From: Desulfobacteraceae bacterium
GTDB lineage: Bacteria; Desulfobacterota; Desulfobacteria; Desulfobacterales; JALSRD01
DNA: 50,294 bases
NCBI GenBank assembly: GCA_027061725.1
Contig: JAMOVG010000129.1
Span: 1 to 50,294, forward strand
Direction: 5' to 3'
The notes beneath the pieces were generated by a model. It was not told the DNA's origin, ran no database searches, and worked only from the letters and a program-made list of their open reading frames with translations. The stretch's first letter is position 1, and every line of letters begins with the position of its first letter. Of the stretch, positions 25,066-33,832 are shown piece after piece. A program made the translations under genes and the position numbers.

Positions 25066-25651
25066 CGTGCTGACAGGGATGCGCCGATGGATGCCGGTCG
25101 TGGTAACGGCCGGTGCGCTGGTCATACTGCTGCCCCTTGCCGCAGCCGCGGCGGGCCAGGAAGCCGCCGGCTGGCGACCGACCTACGACCTGATCATGAA
25201 GTGGGTCAATTTCCTGATCCTTGTTTTCGTGATTGTCAAGTTCGCCCGCGTGCCGCTGAGGAGTTTTCTCAAACAGAAAGAGGTCGAGGTCTCCAGCGAG
25301 ATCGAGGCTATGGAGGCCGAGAAGAGGGCCGCCGAGGAAAAGATCGCCGAGGTGCGCCGGGCCATCGAGCACCGCCAGGAGCGCTTCGAGGAAATCAAGG
25401 CGCGCATGCTCCGCCAGGGCAAGCGGCGCAAGGAGAACATCATCGAGGGCGCCCGCCGGGAGAGCCGCATGATGATCGAGGCTGCCCGCCACAAGGTGGA
25501 GGGACAGATCCGCCAGGCGCACGAGAAGCTGCGGGAGGAGATGGTTGACCTGGCCATCAACCTGGCCATGAAGCGGTTGCCCGAGGTGATTAAGGAGACC
25601 GACAACCAGAAGTTGCTGAGCCGGTACCTGGAGGCCGTGGAACAGCAGTGA
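25058..25651 (+). CDS. atpF: F0 ATP synthase subunit b with N-terminal signal-like helix
   Basis: A 197-residue second b subunit. A signal-like hydrophobic segment (about 12-32, ending LPLAAAAA) precedes the usual membrane helix (VNFLILVFVIVKFARVPL) and the coiled-coil stalk; the extra segment is common in deltaproteobacterial b subunits. The ATG at 25058 overlaps the upstream stop (25065) and has GGAGG 7 bases before it. This is the last gene of the operon: no delta, alpha, gamma, beta or epsilon gene follows, so F1 is encoded elsewhere. Confidence 0.9.
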   Translation: MNSVLTGMRRWMPVVVTAGALVILLPLAAAAAGQEAAGWRPTYDLIMKWVNFLILVFVIVKFARVPLRSFLKQKEVEVSSEIEAMEAEKRAAEEKIAEVRRAIEHRQERFEEIKARMLRQGKRRKENIIEGARRESRMMIEAARHKVEGQIRQAHEKLREEMVDLAINLAMKRLPEVIKETDNQKLLSRYLEAVEQQ

Positions 25652-25720
25652 GGGAAGGGCGCAAAGGCGAAGGGCAAAAATGCCCATAGGGGCAGAGGCA
25701 CAAGGGCACAGAGGTAAAGC
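25652..25720. repeat. Purine-rich dispersed repeat (family B)
   Basis: Contains GGGCGCAAAGGCGAAGGGCA and GGCACAAGGGCACAGAGG, the same units as at 7871-7925 and 10839-10880. It begins directly after the stop codon of the last F0 gene. Confidence 0.6.
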
Positions 25721-25770
25721 GATAGGGAACCGACGGGCGTGTCCGTTGCCGGTGGCCCGCTGGGAAATGA

Positions 25771-25809
25771 AAACCCCCGCCGCGAAAGGCAACTTTCGGA
25801 CGGGGGTTT
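25771..25809. terminator. Bidirectional intrinsic terminator
   Basis: AAACCCCCG ... CGGGGGTTT outer stem with an inner CGAAAG-GCAA-CTTTCG stem-loop, T run at the right and A run at the left. It sits between the convergent F0 operon and the sixA-like gene, so it can end both transcripts. Confidence 0.85.
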
Positions 25810-25832
25810 GCTGTTTCCGGGCGAAGCGCTGC

Positions 25833-26294
25833 TTAACCGATGTGCGGCATCAGGGTCCAGACGATGAGCCACCGGGGATCTTCCGGTGTCTTGCGAAGGC
25901 AGACGATGCCCGAGTTCTGGAACTTGAACACCGCCGGCTCCTGCCTTCCCAGGATCAGGTGGGACGTCATCCGTGCCATGAAGGGCAGGTGGCCCACCAG
26001 CATGATATCCTCGAACTCCGGGATACGCGCAGCCAGGGCGGCCACGTCGTCCAGGGGCTTGAGTCCCTCCATTTTCAGGATCCCCTTTTCGGGGCGCAGG
26101 TATTCCGCCATGATCTCGGCGGTCTGGCGGGCGCGGGTCTTGGTGCTGTGCCAGATGGCGCTCACGGGCACCTTGTAGCCGGCTGCAACTTCGGCAATGC
26201 GTCGCGTGTCGGCCCGGCCTTCCTCCGAGAGCCCCTGGCGGGGATCTATTTCCTTTGAAAGACTCTTGCCGTGCTGAACCAGGTAAAGGGCCAT
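25833..26294 (-). CDS. SixA-like histidine phosphatase
   Basis: A 153-residue protein of the histidine phosphatase superfamily. The catalytic His is H8 in VQHGKS, where the usual Arg before it is Gln, as in a SixA-like subgroup. The second His lies in LVGHLPFM. Members remove phosphate from phosphohistidine or small phosphoesters. The ATG at 26294 with GGGAG upstream starts the domain correctly; the open frame extends to 26366 without homology-like text. It follows ferritin by 19 bp on the same strand and converges on the F0 operon. Confidence 0.85.
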   Translation of the reverse strand: MALYLVQHGKSLSKEIDPRQGLSEEGRADTRRIAEVAAGYKVPVSAIWHSTKTRARQTAEIMAEYLRPEKGILKMEGLKPLDDVAALAARIPEFEDIMLVGHLPFMARMTSHLILGRQEPAVFKFQNSGIVCLRKTPEDPRWLIVWTLMPHIG

Positions 26295-26313
26295 TTTGCG
26301 CTCCCGTTTCGCT

Positions 26314-26856
26314 CTACTCGTCGCCCTCAGCCGCCTCGACGCCCTTGCTGAAGTCGGTGGGCACATTTACCGCCCGCTGACCCAGTTCGCGGTCGATCAT
26401 CATGATGCCGTGGGGGTGGCCTTCGACCATTTTGAGCTGGTTGATGATCTCGTTGTCGTTGTCTTCCTCTTCCACCTGTTCGGTGATGTACCACTGCAGG
26501 AAGATCTGGGTGGCGTGGTCCTTCTCGGCGATGGCCACTTCCATAAGGTTGTTGATGGACTTGGTCACAAACTGCTCGTGCTCCAGCGTTTTGGTGAACA
26601 TATCCAGCACGGATTCAAATTCCAGGGGCGGCTGTGCGATGGCCTTGAGCTGCACCCGGCCGCCCTGCTGCTGAACGTACTCGTACATTTTCATGGCGTG
26701 GTACATCTCTTCGTGAAACTGCACCATGAACCAGTTGGCGAACCCGTTCAGGCCCATGTCCTTGGACTGCGCCGACATAGCCATGTAGAGATAGGCCGAG
26801 TACATTTCCTTGTTAATCTGTTCGTTCAATTCCGCCAGCATTTTTTCGCTCAGCAT
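26314..26856 (-). CDS. Bacterial ferritin (FtnA type)
   Basis: A 180-residue iron-storage ferritin. Ferroxidase-centre residues are visible as E17 (NKEMYSAYLY), E50/H53 region (FHEEMYHAMKMY), E94 (EHEQF) and E127-type residues (WYITEQVEEE). Such 24-mers oxidise Fe2+ and store it, limiting Fenton chemistry. AAAGGAG precedes the ATG. It is upstream of the sixA-like gene and probably co-transcribed with it. The Glu-rich C-terminal tail is ordinary for the group. Confidence 0.95.
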   Translation of the reverse strand: MLSEKMLAELNEQINKEMYSAYLYMAMSAQSKDMGLNGFANWFMVQFHEEMYHAMKMYEYVQQQGGRVQLKAIAQPPLEFESVLDMFTKTLEHEQFVTKSINNLMEVAIAEKDHATQIFLQWYITEQVEEEDNDNEIINQLKMVEGHPHGIMMIDRELGQRAVNVPTDFSKGVEAAEGDE

Positions 26857-27050
26857 CAGAGATTCTCCTTTCCCTCGTGGATAACGTTTTCAGAGGCGCA
26901 AGTTTTCTATTACCATAATACTGTTTGATGAAAAAACAAGGTAGGATTGGCCGGTGTCGGGAATACGTTGGCCGTTCTGAAAACGATATGGGCAACGCTG
27001 TGCGTGGCTCGCTCAAGAAGTCGCCGCGGACAAGCGACGACAGACAGCAG

Positions 27051-27608
27051 CTATTGTCGCGGGGCTAATCCGCTTTTTTTCTTGGCGGCCTTTTTGGCCG
27101 CGGCTTTCTTGGCGGCTTCCGCTTTTTTCCGTTCGTCTTCGGCCTTCTTGCGGGCGATGGCCTGGTTGAGGCGTTTGTTCAGCCGCTTGTAGACCTCTTC
27201 GTCGTAGACGCCGATTTCCTCGGAGTGCAGCCGCCAGATTTCCAGGCAGATGCGGGCCTCGTAGAAATTGTTGCGGGCCAGATAGTCCTCGAAATAACTC
27301 CGGTTGGCGGCGATGGAGGCCTGGTAAATGCGCTTCTTGAAGCTGTCGTAGAGGGCCTGGTCGAAGGTGCCGGCATCGATGGCGTTGCTGCGCCAGATGT
27401 TGAGCGCCGCGCGGGCGCTGTAGAAACCGTCCTTCTTGATGGCGCGTTCCAGGCGCATCAGGCTGGCCTTGGCTTGGCGCAGGAGCACCTTCTGGTGCGG
27501 ATCGGATTTTTCGGTTTTCTTCCCGCCGGTTGCCGCGGCCGGAGAAACCCCTGCCAGCAGGCAGAGCACCGCCGCCAGCAAGGCGAAGGAAAGGGCCAGC
27601 TGCTTCAT
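27051..27608 (-). CDS. Secreted, internally duplicated, Lys/Ala-rich protein
   Basis: A 185-residue protein with a signal peptide (LLAAVLCLLAGVSPAAA, cleavage near residue 26). The mature part has two related units: FYSARAALNIWR with later KKRIYQA, and FYEARICLEIWR with later NKRLNQA, so about 45 residues are duplicated. The C-terminus is a run of Lys and Ala (AAKKAAAKKAAKKK) that may bind anionic surfaces or nucleic acid. I do not recognise a family. It begins 6 bp after the fabH stop on the same strand, so it belongs to the fabH transcript. Confidence 0.78.
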   Translation of the reverse strand: MKQLALSFALLAAVLCLLAGVSPAAATGGKKTEKSDPHQKVLLRQAKASLMRLERAIKKDGFYSARAALNIWRSNAIDAGTFDQALYDSFKKRIYQASIAANRSYFEDYLARNNFYEARICLEIWRLHSEEIGVYDEEVYKRLNKRLNQAIARKKAEDERKKAEAAKKAAAKKAAKKKSGLAPRQ

Positions 27609-27614
27609 CGCTGT

Positions 27615-28610
27615 TTACATGGACCACTTCAATAGTGCAGCCCCCCAGGTAAGGCCGGCGCCAAAGCTGACCAGGAGCACGTTGTCCCCGGTTTTCAGAA
27701 GGCCGGCGTGGTTGGCTTCGTCCAGGGCGATGGGGATGGAGGCCGACGAGGTGTTGCCGTATTTGTGCACGTTGGTGAACACCTTCTCCAGGGGGATGCC
27801 CAGGGTATGGGCCAGAGCGTCGATGATACGGATGTTGGCCTGGTGGGGAACCACCAGGCGGATGTCTTCGGCCGTCAGGTTGTTTTTCTCCAGGGCGTCG
27901 CGGGAGATGGCTGCCATGTAGCTCACCGCCCGTTTGAAAAGGCGGTTTCCCTCCATGCGCAGGGTAAAGGGTTTGGTGTCGATGTCCTTCAGGATCTCGG
28001 GGATCGTCGAGGTGCTGTACGTGGAGTAGAGCAGTTCGCCGAGGTTGCCGTCGGATTTGAGGTGGGTAGACAGGATACCGTTGGAATCTTCGCGGGCGTC
28101 GACCACCACGGCACCGGCGCCGTCGGCCAGTAGCACGCAGGTGCTGCGGTCCTGCCAGTCCACGATGGAGGACAAGCGTTCGATACCGGCCACCAGCACA
28201 CGCCGGCAGTGGCCCGCACGGATGGCGTTATCGGCCATGGCCAGGGCGTACAGAAAGCCGGTGCAGCCGGCCGATATGTCGAAGGCGCCTGCATTGACGG
28301 CGTTGATTTCCTTCTGCACCATGCAGGCCGCGGAGGGAAACTGGTTGTCCGGCGTGACCGTGCCCACGACGATCATGTCCAGGCTGTCAGCCGTTACACC
28401 CGCCATTTCCATGGCTTTAACGGCCGCCCGCGTGCCCAGGTCCGTGGATGTCTCGTTGCGGTGTATCGACGAAATGCGTCGATCCCTGATGCCGGTTCTT
28501 CGGGTGATCCACTCGTCGGAAGTGTCGACGATCTCTTCCAGATCCTGGTTGGACAGCACGCGCTCGGGCACAGATGACCCGGTACCGATAATGCAGGATT
28601 TATACGGCAT
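27615..28610 (-). CDS. fabH: 3-oxoacyl-ACP synthase III (KAS III)
   Basis: A 331-residue condensing enzyme that starts fatty-acid chains from acyl-CoA and malonyl-ACP. The triad is C116 (DISAGCTGF), H256 (VPHQANIRI) and N286 (HKYGNTSSA), all in place. Length is typical. The start at 28610 lies behind a weak AAAGAAAA site; a promoter candidate is at 28658-28686. It is away from other fab genes and shares its transcript with a secreted protein, so it may serve a specialised acyl chain rather than bulk lipid (inference). Confidence 0.95.
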   Translation of the reverse strand: MPYKSCIIGTGSSVPERVLSNQDLEEIVDTSDEWITRRTGIRDRRISSIHRNETSTDLGTRAAVKAMEMAGVTADSLDMIVVGTVTPDNQFPSAACMVQKEINAVNAGAFDISAGCTGFLYALAMADNAIRAGHCRRVLVAGIERLSSIVDWQDRSTCVLLADGAGAVVVDAREDSNGILSTHLKSDGNLGELLYSTYSTSTIPEILKDIDTKPFTLRMEGNRLFKRAVSYMAAISRDALEKNNLTAEDIRLVVPHQANIRIIDALAHTLGIPLEKVFTNVHKYGNTSSASIPIALDEANHAGLLKTGDNVLLVSFGAGLTWGAALLKWSM

Positions 28611-28657
28611 GATTTTTCTTTAAAATGAGCGGTTATGAATTTTTGGATGTTTGGCCT

Positions 28658-28686
28658 GAAATATAGTAAAAATGGGAGGATGTCAA
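28658..28686 (-). promoter_or_regulatory. Candidate sigma-70 promoter for fabH
   Basis: On the minus strand a perfect TTGACA (28686-28681) is followed by TATATT after 15 bases or TATTTC after 17 bases. The spacing of the better -10 box is short, so the exact box is uncertain. Confidence 0.45.
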
Positions 28687-28711
28687 CGAGATTGGGAAAT
28701 AGATGAGTGAA

Positions 28712-28760
28712 GGTATACGTATCAGGTATCGGCGATCAGCTGTCCGGTTTCAGGGGAAAG
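28712..28760. repeat. Dispersed repeat (family A)
   Basis: GGTATACGTATCAGGTATCG, then GATCAGCTGTCCGG and CAGGGGAAAG. Same building blocks as the elements at 9183 and 23126, but without a clear right arm. Confidence 0.55.
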
Positions 28761-28999
28761 CATCCTGGGCGGCTGTCAGGACGTGGAGCCAAGGCGATTG
28801 CAGGTTACGGCCCGTCGAAGCCAGGTGCATGCAAGCCATGAAAGACCCCGGCAATGACCACGCCGATTGGTATGGGCGATTGCGCTGGGGGTGGAACTGA
28901 AAAATGTTGACGAAACAGGCATTAGCGAATAGAGATGACTGCAGTTCATGCCATGGCAGAGGCGCGGCGTGCCCCTGTCGTCAAAGGAGATGATGCCTG

Positions 29000-29197
29000 A
29001 TGTCCTGGCTTTTTCCGCTTGTGAAAGCAGCGGCGGTGCTGGCGGCCGCCGGACTCCTGGGAAACTGGTTTCTGACCGAGCTTAAAAGGGCACGGGCCCA
29101 GGGCAAGCCCTGGTACGCGCCGTACGTATCTGTGCCCGGCTTGCTGATTATTCTGGCGGTGCTGCTGCCGCTGCTATTGAAATGGATCAGACCCTGA
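29000..29197 (+). CDS. Small two-helix membrane protein
   Basis: A 65-residue protein with two transmembrane helices (about 5-25 and 44-62) and a short basic loop (ELKRARAQGKPW) between. An AAGGAG site lies 10 bases upstream of the ATG. It precedes the S1-domain gene by 34 bp. No family recognised; the size and composition resemble small conserved inner-membrane proteins. The basic loop predicts both ends outside and the loop in the cytoplasm. Confidence 0.72.
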   Translation: MSWLFPLVKAAAVLAAAGLLGNWFLTELKRARAQGKPWYAPYVSVPGLLIILAVLLPLLLKWIRP

Positions 29198-29231
29198 CCT
29201 GAAATACGGATGCGAAAGGAAACACGAGGTG

Positions 29232-30710
29232 ATGGAGAACGAAGCACCTGACCGGCCGCGGGAAACGCCCGATGAAGAACAGGAGCCCAGTTTTGCCGAG
29301 ATGTTCGAGGCGTACACCCCCGGGGACGTGCGTGACCTGCAGGTGGGCGACAAGATCAGCGCGCGGGTGATTGCCGTGGGCCGGGACGCTGTTTTCGTGG
29401 ACACCGGCACCAAGATAGACGGCGTTGTGGAGCGTGAGGAATTGCTGGACGAAGAGGGACAACTGGCGTGTGCGGTTGGGGACGAACTGGACCTTTTCGT
29501 AGTCGCCGTGGGCGATTCGGAGATCCGGCTCTCCAAGGCCCTTTCGGGACCGGGTTCGTTGGAAATGCTGGAGGAGGCCCGGGATGCCGGCATCCCGGTT
29601 GAGGGGCGCGTGCAGTCCACCTGCAAGGGGGGCTTCAACGTCACCATCATGGGCCGCCGGGCCTTCTGCCCCATCAGCCAAATGGATGTGGCCTACATCG
29701 AGGACGCCGAAACCTATGTCGGGCAGCAGCTCAATTTCCTCATCGAGCGTGTTGAAGAACGGGGGCGCAACATCGTGGTCTCCCGGCGCCGCCTGCTGGA
29801 GGCCGAGATCCGCAAACAGCGCCAGGCCTTCCTGGAAAACCTCAAGGAGGGCGACGTGGTCGAGGGGCGGGTGACGCGGCTGATGCCCTATGGCGCTTTC
29901 GTGGAAATTTGCCCCGGACTGGAAGGCATGCTGCACGTCTCGCAGATCAGCTGGTCGCGCGTGGGAAAGCCCGAGGAACTGCTGGCGCCGGGACAGGAGG
30001 TGCGCGTCAAGGTGACCGGTATCGAAACCCGCGAGGAGTCCCCGCAGCCGCGGATTTCGCTCTCGCTGCGGGATCTTACGCCGGATCCCTGGGAAAGCGT
30101 GGCTTCCCGCCTGCAGGTGGGCCAGAAGGTGCGCGGCACGGTGACGCGCTGCGTCGATTTCGGCGCTTTCGTGGAGATCGAGCCGGGCATCGAGGGCCTG
30201 GTGCACATCAGCGAGATGAGCTACGCACGCCGGGTGCACGCCGCCAGCGACGTGGTCACCGAGGGGGAGACCGTGTCGGTGATGATCAAAGACATCGATA
30301 CCGAAAAGCGGCGCATTTCGCTGAGCATCAAGGACGCCGAGGGGGATCCCTGGGTGGAGGTGCCGGAAAAATACGGCAGCGGCAAGACGGTCACCGGCAT
30401 CGTCGAGAAAAAGGAGAATTTCGGCCTTTTTATCCAACTGGAGCCCGGCGTCACGGGCCTGATGCCCAAGTCGAAGTTCGAAGGGTTCGAAGACCCCGCC
30501 GCGGCCCGGCAGCTCAAGCCCGGCGATGCGGTGCAGGTGAAGGTGGCCGAGCTCAACACGGCCGAGCGCAAGATGGTGCTGGTGCCGGCCGGCAGCACGG
30601 ACGAGGGTGAGTGGAAATCCTTCACGGCTGCTGCGCCGCAGGACAACGGCGTCAGTGACCTGGGCGAGAAACTGCGCCGCGCACTGGCGGGAAAAAGTAA
30701 ACAGGGGTAA
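29232..30710 (+). CDS. RNA-binding protein with five S1 domains (ribosomal protein S1-like)
   Basis: A 492-residue protein made of five S1/OB-fold repeats: about 33-103, 118-195, 203-285, 292-370 and 380-455. Repeats 3-5 are canonical (e.g. YGAFVEICPGLEGMLHVSQI and FGAFVEIEPGIEGLVHISEM); repeats 1 and 2 are more divergent. Bacterial S1 has up to six, and this is one short with an acidic N-terminus, so it may be a paralogue rather than the ribosomal S1. The start is ATG 29232, with GAGG just upstream, or GTG one codon earlier. Likely role: mRNA binding in translation or RNA stability. Confidence 0.88.
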   Translation: MENEAPDRPRETPDEEQEPSFAEMFEAYTPGDVRDLQVGDKISARVIAVGRDAVFVDTGTKIDGVVEREELLDEEGQLACAVGDELDLFVVAVGDSEIRLSKALSGPGSLEMLEEARDAGIPVEGRVQSTCKGGFNVTIMGRRAFCPISQMDVAYIEDAETYVGQQLNFLIERVEERGRNIVVSRRRLLEAEIRKQRQAFLENLKEGDVVEGRVTRLMPYGAFVEICPGLEGMLHVSQISWSRVGKPEELLAPGQEVRVKVTGIETREESPQPRISLSLRDLTPDPWESVASRLQVGQKVRGTVTRCVDFGAFVEIEPGIEGLVHISEMSYARRVHAASDVVTEGETVSVMIKDIDTEKRRISLSIKDAEGDPWVEVPEKYGSGKTVTGIVEKKENFGLFIQLEPGVTGLMPKSKFEGFEDPAAARQLKPGDAVQVKVAELNTAERKMVLVPAGSTDEGEWKSFTAAAPQDNGVSDLGEKLRRALAGKSKQG

Positions 30711-30775
30711 CAGATGTCAGCGGTTCCCGTCAGTGGATCGCTGGTGGCCGTAAAAGACAAGGAGAATAGTCACAG

Positions 30776-31759
30776 ATGAGCGAGAAAGAAAGCGATGCAT
30801 ATGATCTGGTGATCATCGGCGGCGGTCCCGGGGGGCTGACCGCTGGTATTTACGCCATGCGGGCGGCCATGAAAACCGTGCTGGTGGAGATGGGCGCCTT
30901 CGGCGGACAAATGGTCATGACCGACGAGGTGGAGAACTATCCGGGCTTCGAGCACATCAACGGCGCCGAGCTTTCCATGAAGTTTTCCCAGCACGCCCAG
31001 GCCTGCGGGCTGGAGACCATCAGCAAGCAGGCCGTGGCCGTCGATCCGGGGATCCACTTCCACACCGTGCGATTGTCTGACGGCGAGGAACTCAAGGCCC
31101 ACAGCGTCATCCTGGCGGTGGGCGGTTCGCCGCGCAAGCTGGGCATTCCGGGCGAAGAGGCGTATCATGGCAAGGGTGTTTCCTACTGCGCAGTGTGCGA
31201 CGGCTTTTTTTTCCGGGGCAAGACCGTGGTGGTGGTTGGCGGCGGGGACACCGCGGCCGAAGAGGCCCTGTACCTGGCCAAACTGACCCCCAAGGTGTAT
31301 TTGGTGCACCGCCGCGACGAACTGCGGGCCAGCAAGATCCTGCAGCAGCGCGTGAAGGACGACTGCAACATCGAGATCGTGTGGAACGCGGTGCCGGTGG
31401 AGATCAAGGGGGACGAGCAGGGCGTCCGCGCTGTCACGCTCAAGGACACCCAGACCGGCGAGCAGCGCGACCTGGCGGCCGAGGGTGTTTTCATCTTCAT
31501 CGGTTTCGAGCCCAACAACGACCTGGTGCCCGCCGGGGTCAAGATGAACGCCCAGGGATATGTGATCGCTGACGAGAAGTGCGAGACCAACATTCCCGGC
31601 ATCTTCGCCGTCGGCGACCTTAAGGAGAAGTACGCCCGCCAGATCGTGGTGGCGGCCGGGGAGGGCTGCCTGGCGGCCCTGGGTGCGGCCCATTACGTGG
31701 AGACCAAGAAGGCCACGGGAGGTGTGTGTGAACTGCCCCCCGAACTGATGACCCAATAG
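30776..31759 (+). CDS. trxB: Thioredoxin-disulfide reductase
   Basis: A 327-residue flavoprotein. FAD site GGGPGGLTAGIYA near residue 13, redox-active CAVC at 138-141, NADPH site VVGGGDTAAEEA, and the late FAD segment GIFAVGDL. It passes electrons from NADPH to thioredoxin in the cytoplasm. Length matches the low-Mr class. AAGGAG stands before the ATG. It follows the S1-domain gene by 65 bp. No thioredoxin gene is beside it. Confidence 0.95.
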   Translation: MSEKESDAYDLVIIGGGPGGLTAGIYAMRAAMKTVLVEMGAFGGQMVMTDEVENYPGFEHINGAELSMKFSQHAQACGLETISKQAVAVDPGIHFHTVRLSDGEELKAHSVILAVGGSPRKLGIPGEEAYHGKGVSYCAVCDGFFFRGKTVVVVGGGDTAAEEALYLAKLTPKVYLVHRRDELRASKILQQRVKDDCNIEIVWNAVPVEIKGDEQGVRAVTLKDTQTGEQRDLAAEGVFIFIGFEPNNDLVPAGVKMNAQGYVIADEKCETNIPGIFAVGDLKEKYARQIVVAAGEGCLAALGAAHYVETKKATGGVCELPPELMTQ

Positions 31760-31816
31760 CCCGGTATTTGGTCCGATCGGCCTGCCCCGGTTGCGAAGTT
31801 GGGTGAAAGGGCATAA

Positions 31817-33730
31817 ATGCGGCACTGCTTCAGACGTGGGTGTCAGTGGTGGCCGGGGGTCCTGCTGCTGGCGGGGCTGATCCTGTTTCCGGCGGTAGGT
31901 TTTGCCACCAAAACCGTTCTGCTTCCCCTGAAAGTGCGCTACGAACTTCTGGAGGTGCTGGTACGCCAGAGCATGTTCACTGCACCCGGTGGAGCCATGG
32001 TGTTGGAGGACCCCACCGACCCCTGCCGGTCGATTCGCATCTCCGGACCGCGTTTCAGCGCCGCGGACGACCGGCTGCGCTTCGAAGTCCGCATCGACGC
32101 CGCCGTCGGCACCCGCATCGGCGGCATTTGCTTAACCCCGGTCCAGTGGGGCGGATACCTGGCGCTTCTCCAGAAGCCGCACCTGGATCCGCGGAACTGG
32201 CGGCTGTCTTTTCAGACCGAGGACGTGGAGCTGTATGACGGCAGCCACCGTCTCCTGAAAACCGGCGGAGTGGTGGGTGAAGCGGTCAAGGCCCAGGTGC
32301 TGTCCGGCCTGGACGGCATGGTCGTCGATCTGGCACCGCCGGTGGACGAGTTCAAGGCCTTCCTTTTGCCGCTTTTTCCCCGCCCGGTGCGGCAGGACAC
32401 CCTGCGCATGCTGCAGAGCATGCGCCCCGGCCCGCTACGCGTGACCCCGGCGGCCATTGAGATGGACGTGCTGGCCGATGTCACCGAGGTCTACGAGGCC
32501 GAAAAGGACGTGGCCTCTGGACCGGTCAGCAAACAGGATCTCGAAAGCCTCATCGACAACTGGCAGGCCTGGGACGCCTTCCTGGTGTCGCTGCTCAACT
32601 CCCTTCCCGCGGCGCAGCTCACTGACACCGATCGCCGCATCCTGCTCGACGCCCTGCTAGACATCCGTTACGGCTTTATCCATGAACTGGACCAGGGCAC
32701 CCTGGAGAGGGGGTTCGTGCGGCGTCAGTTCATCGAGACCTGGAATCGCATCGCCCCCGTCTTCCTGGCCCACCTGAGCGGGGGGGCGACCGGCACCGGC
32801 ACCGGCTACCTGGCCTTTTTCACGGCATCGGATGCCCTCACCATCCTGGACCGCATCGGACCTACCATGGGGCTGGAGATCAGCCGCAACGGCCTGGTGC
32901 GCATGGCCAGGTACATGCGGCTGCAAAACGCCGACAACCTATCCTACGGCCCTGCCGTCGACCCCCAGCTTCGCCGGGTGCTGGGAATGGACCCCCTGGC
33001 AGACGGCGCTGAGCCGGATAACAACACTGGTGGGACGAACCCCTCCGGGCGCCTGGACACCGGGGCTTCACGGACTCTCCTGGGCACCTTGCTGCTGCCC
33101 GCAGCCTGGGCCGGCGAGAAGCCCCGCCGGCTGTCCATGGCGGAAATCCGTCGCTGGCTGGTGACGCCGGACAACGTGAACAGCCTGGTTCCAAAAGTGC
33201 GTCGGTTGCTGGAAAAGGTGGTCGCCGGCACCCGGCGCAGGTCCAAAGAAACTGCGCTGCCTTCCGGTTTTTTCCGCCGCACCGTCTTGGCCACGGCCTG
33301 GCAGGAGAGCTGTTACCGGCAGTTCGTGGTTAAAAACCGCAAGCTGACCTACCTGCAGTCCTACAACCGTTCATCGGTGGGGCTGATGCAGATCAACGAA
33401 CGCGTGTGGCGCGGTATTTACGACCTGCACCGTCTACGCTGGGACATCTCCTACAATGCCCGCGCGGGCTGCGATATTCTGAACCTTTACCTGGAGCGTT
33501 ACGCGCTCCGCAAATACGGGCGCTCCCTGTCACAGCGTAAAGAGCGCCAGGATTTCCTGAGCGGCCTGCTCTACGCGCTATACAACGGCGGACCGTCCGA
33601 GCTGAAGAAATTCCCTGAACGGATGCGCAGCGGGAAACTGCACCACAGTGATCGGCTGTTTCGGGAAAAGTTGAACTGGGTACGCGCCGCGGCCTGGGAA
33701 AATATCCGCCGTTGCCTGGGCGGAGGGTAA
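31817..33730 (+). CDS. Periplasmic lytic transglycosylase (SLT) with long N-terminal region
   Basis: A 637-residue protein with a signal peptide (GVLLLAGLILFPAVGFA). Residues about 30-480 have no known domain that I recognise. The last 150 residues are an SLT/lysozyme-like fold: catalytic E497 in ATAWQESCYRQF, then SSVGLMQINERVWR and LYALYNGGPSE. It cleaves peptidoglycan glycan strands with a 1,6-anhydro product. The N-terminal part may target it or regulate it. It precedes the Slp-like lipoprotein gene, consistent with envelope work. Confidence 0.88.
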   Translation: MRHCFRRGCQWWPGVLLLAGLILFPAVGFATKTVLLPLKVRYELLEVLVRQSMFTAPGGAMVLEDPTDPCRSIRISGPRFSAADDRLRFEVRIDAAVGTRIGGICLTPVQWGGYLALLQKPHLDPRNWRLSFQTEDVELYDGSHRLLKTGGVVGEAVKAQVLSGLDGMVVDLAPPVDEFKAFLLPLFPRPVRQDTLRMLQSMRPGPLRVTPAAIEMDVLADVTEVYEAEKDVASGPVSKQDLESLIDNWQAWDAFLVSLLNSLPAAQLTDTDRRILLDALLDIRYGFIHELDQGTLERGFVRRQFIETWNRIAPVFLAHLSGGATGTGTGYLAFFTASDALTILDRIGPTMGLEISRNGLVRMARYMRLQNADNLSYGPAVDPQLRRVLGMDPLADGAEPDNNTGGTNPSGRLDTGASRTLLGTLLLPAAWAGEKPRRLSMAEIRRWLVTPDNVNSLVPKVRRLLEKVVAGTRRRSKETALPSGFFRRTVLATAWQESCYRQFVVKNRKLTYLQSYNRSSVGLMQINERVWRGIYDLHRLRWDISYNARAGCDILNLYLERYALRKYGRSLSQRKERQDFLSGLLYALYNGGPSELKKFPERMRSGKLHHSDRLFREKLNWVRAAAWENIRRCLGGG

Positions 33731-33832
33731 GCCCAAAGAAAGCGGCTTGGTGGCGCGCAGGCGGTTTAAAAAGGGCGAGCGATGTCTTATTTTCAAGGGT
33801 GAAGGTTAAGGGACGACGGGGGTGGTGAGCGG

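Larger units (their letters stand above)
28611..28999. other. Divergent intergenic region, fabH / small membrane protein
   Basis: A 389-bp gap. It holds a minus-strand promoter candidate for fabH and a family-A repeat (28712-28760). The open frame at 28703-28900 runs through the repeat, has an atypical composition and no ribosome binding site, so I do not call it. Confidence 0.5.

Noticed and set aside
28703..28900. 65-residue frame in the fabH upstream gap
   Set aside because: Runs through a dispersed repeat and lacks a ribosome binding site.
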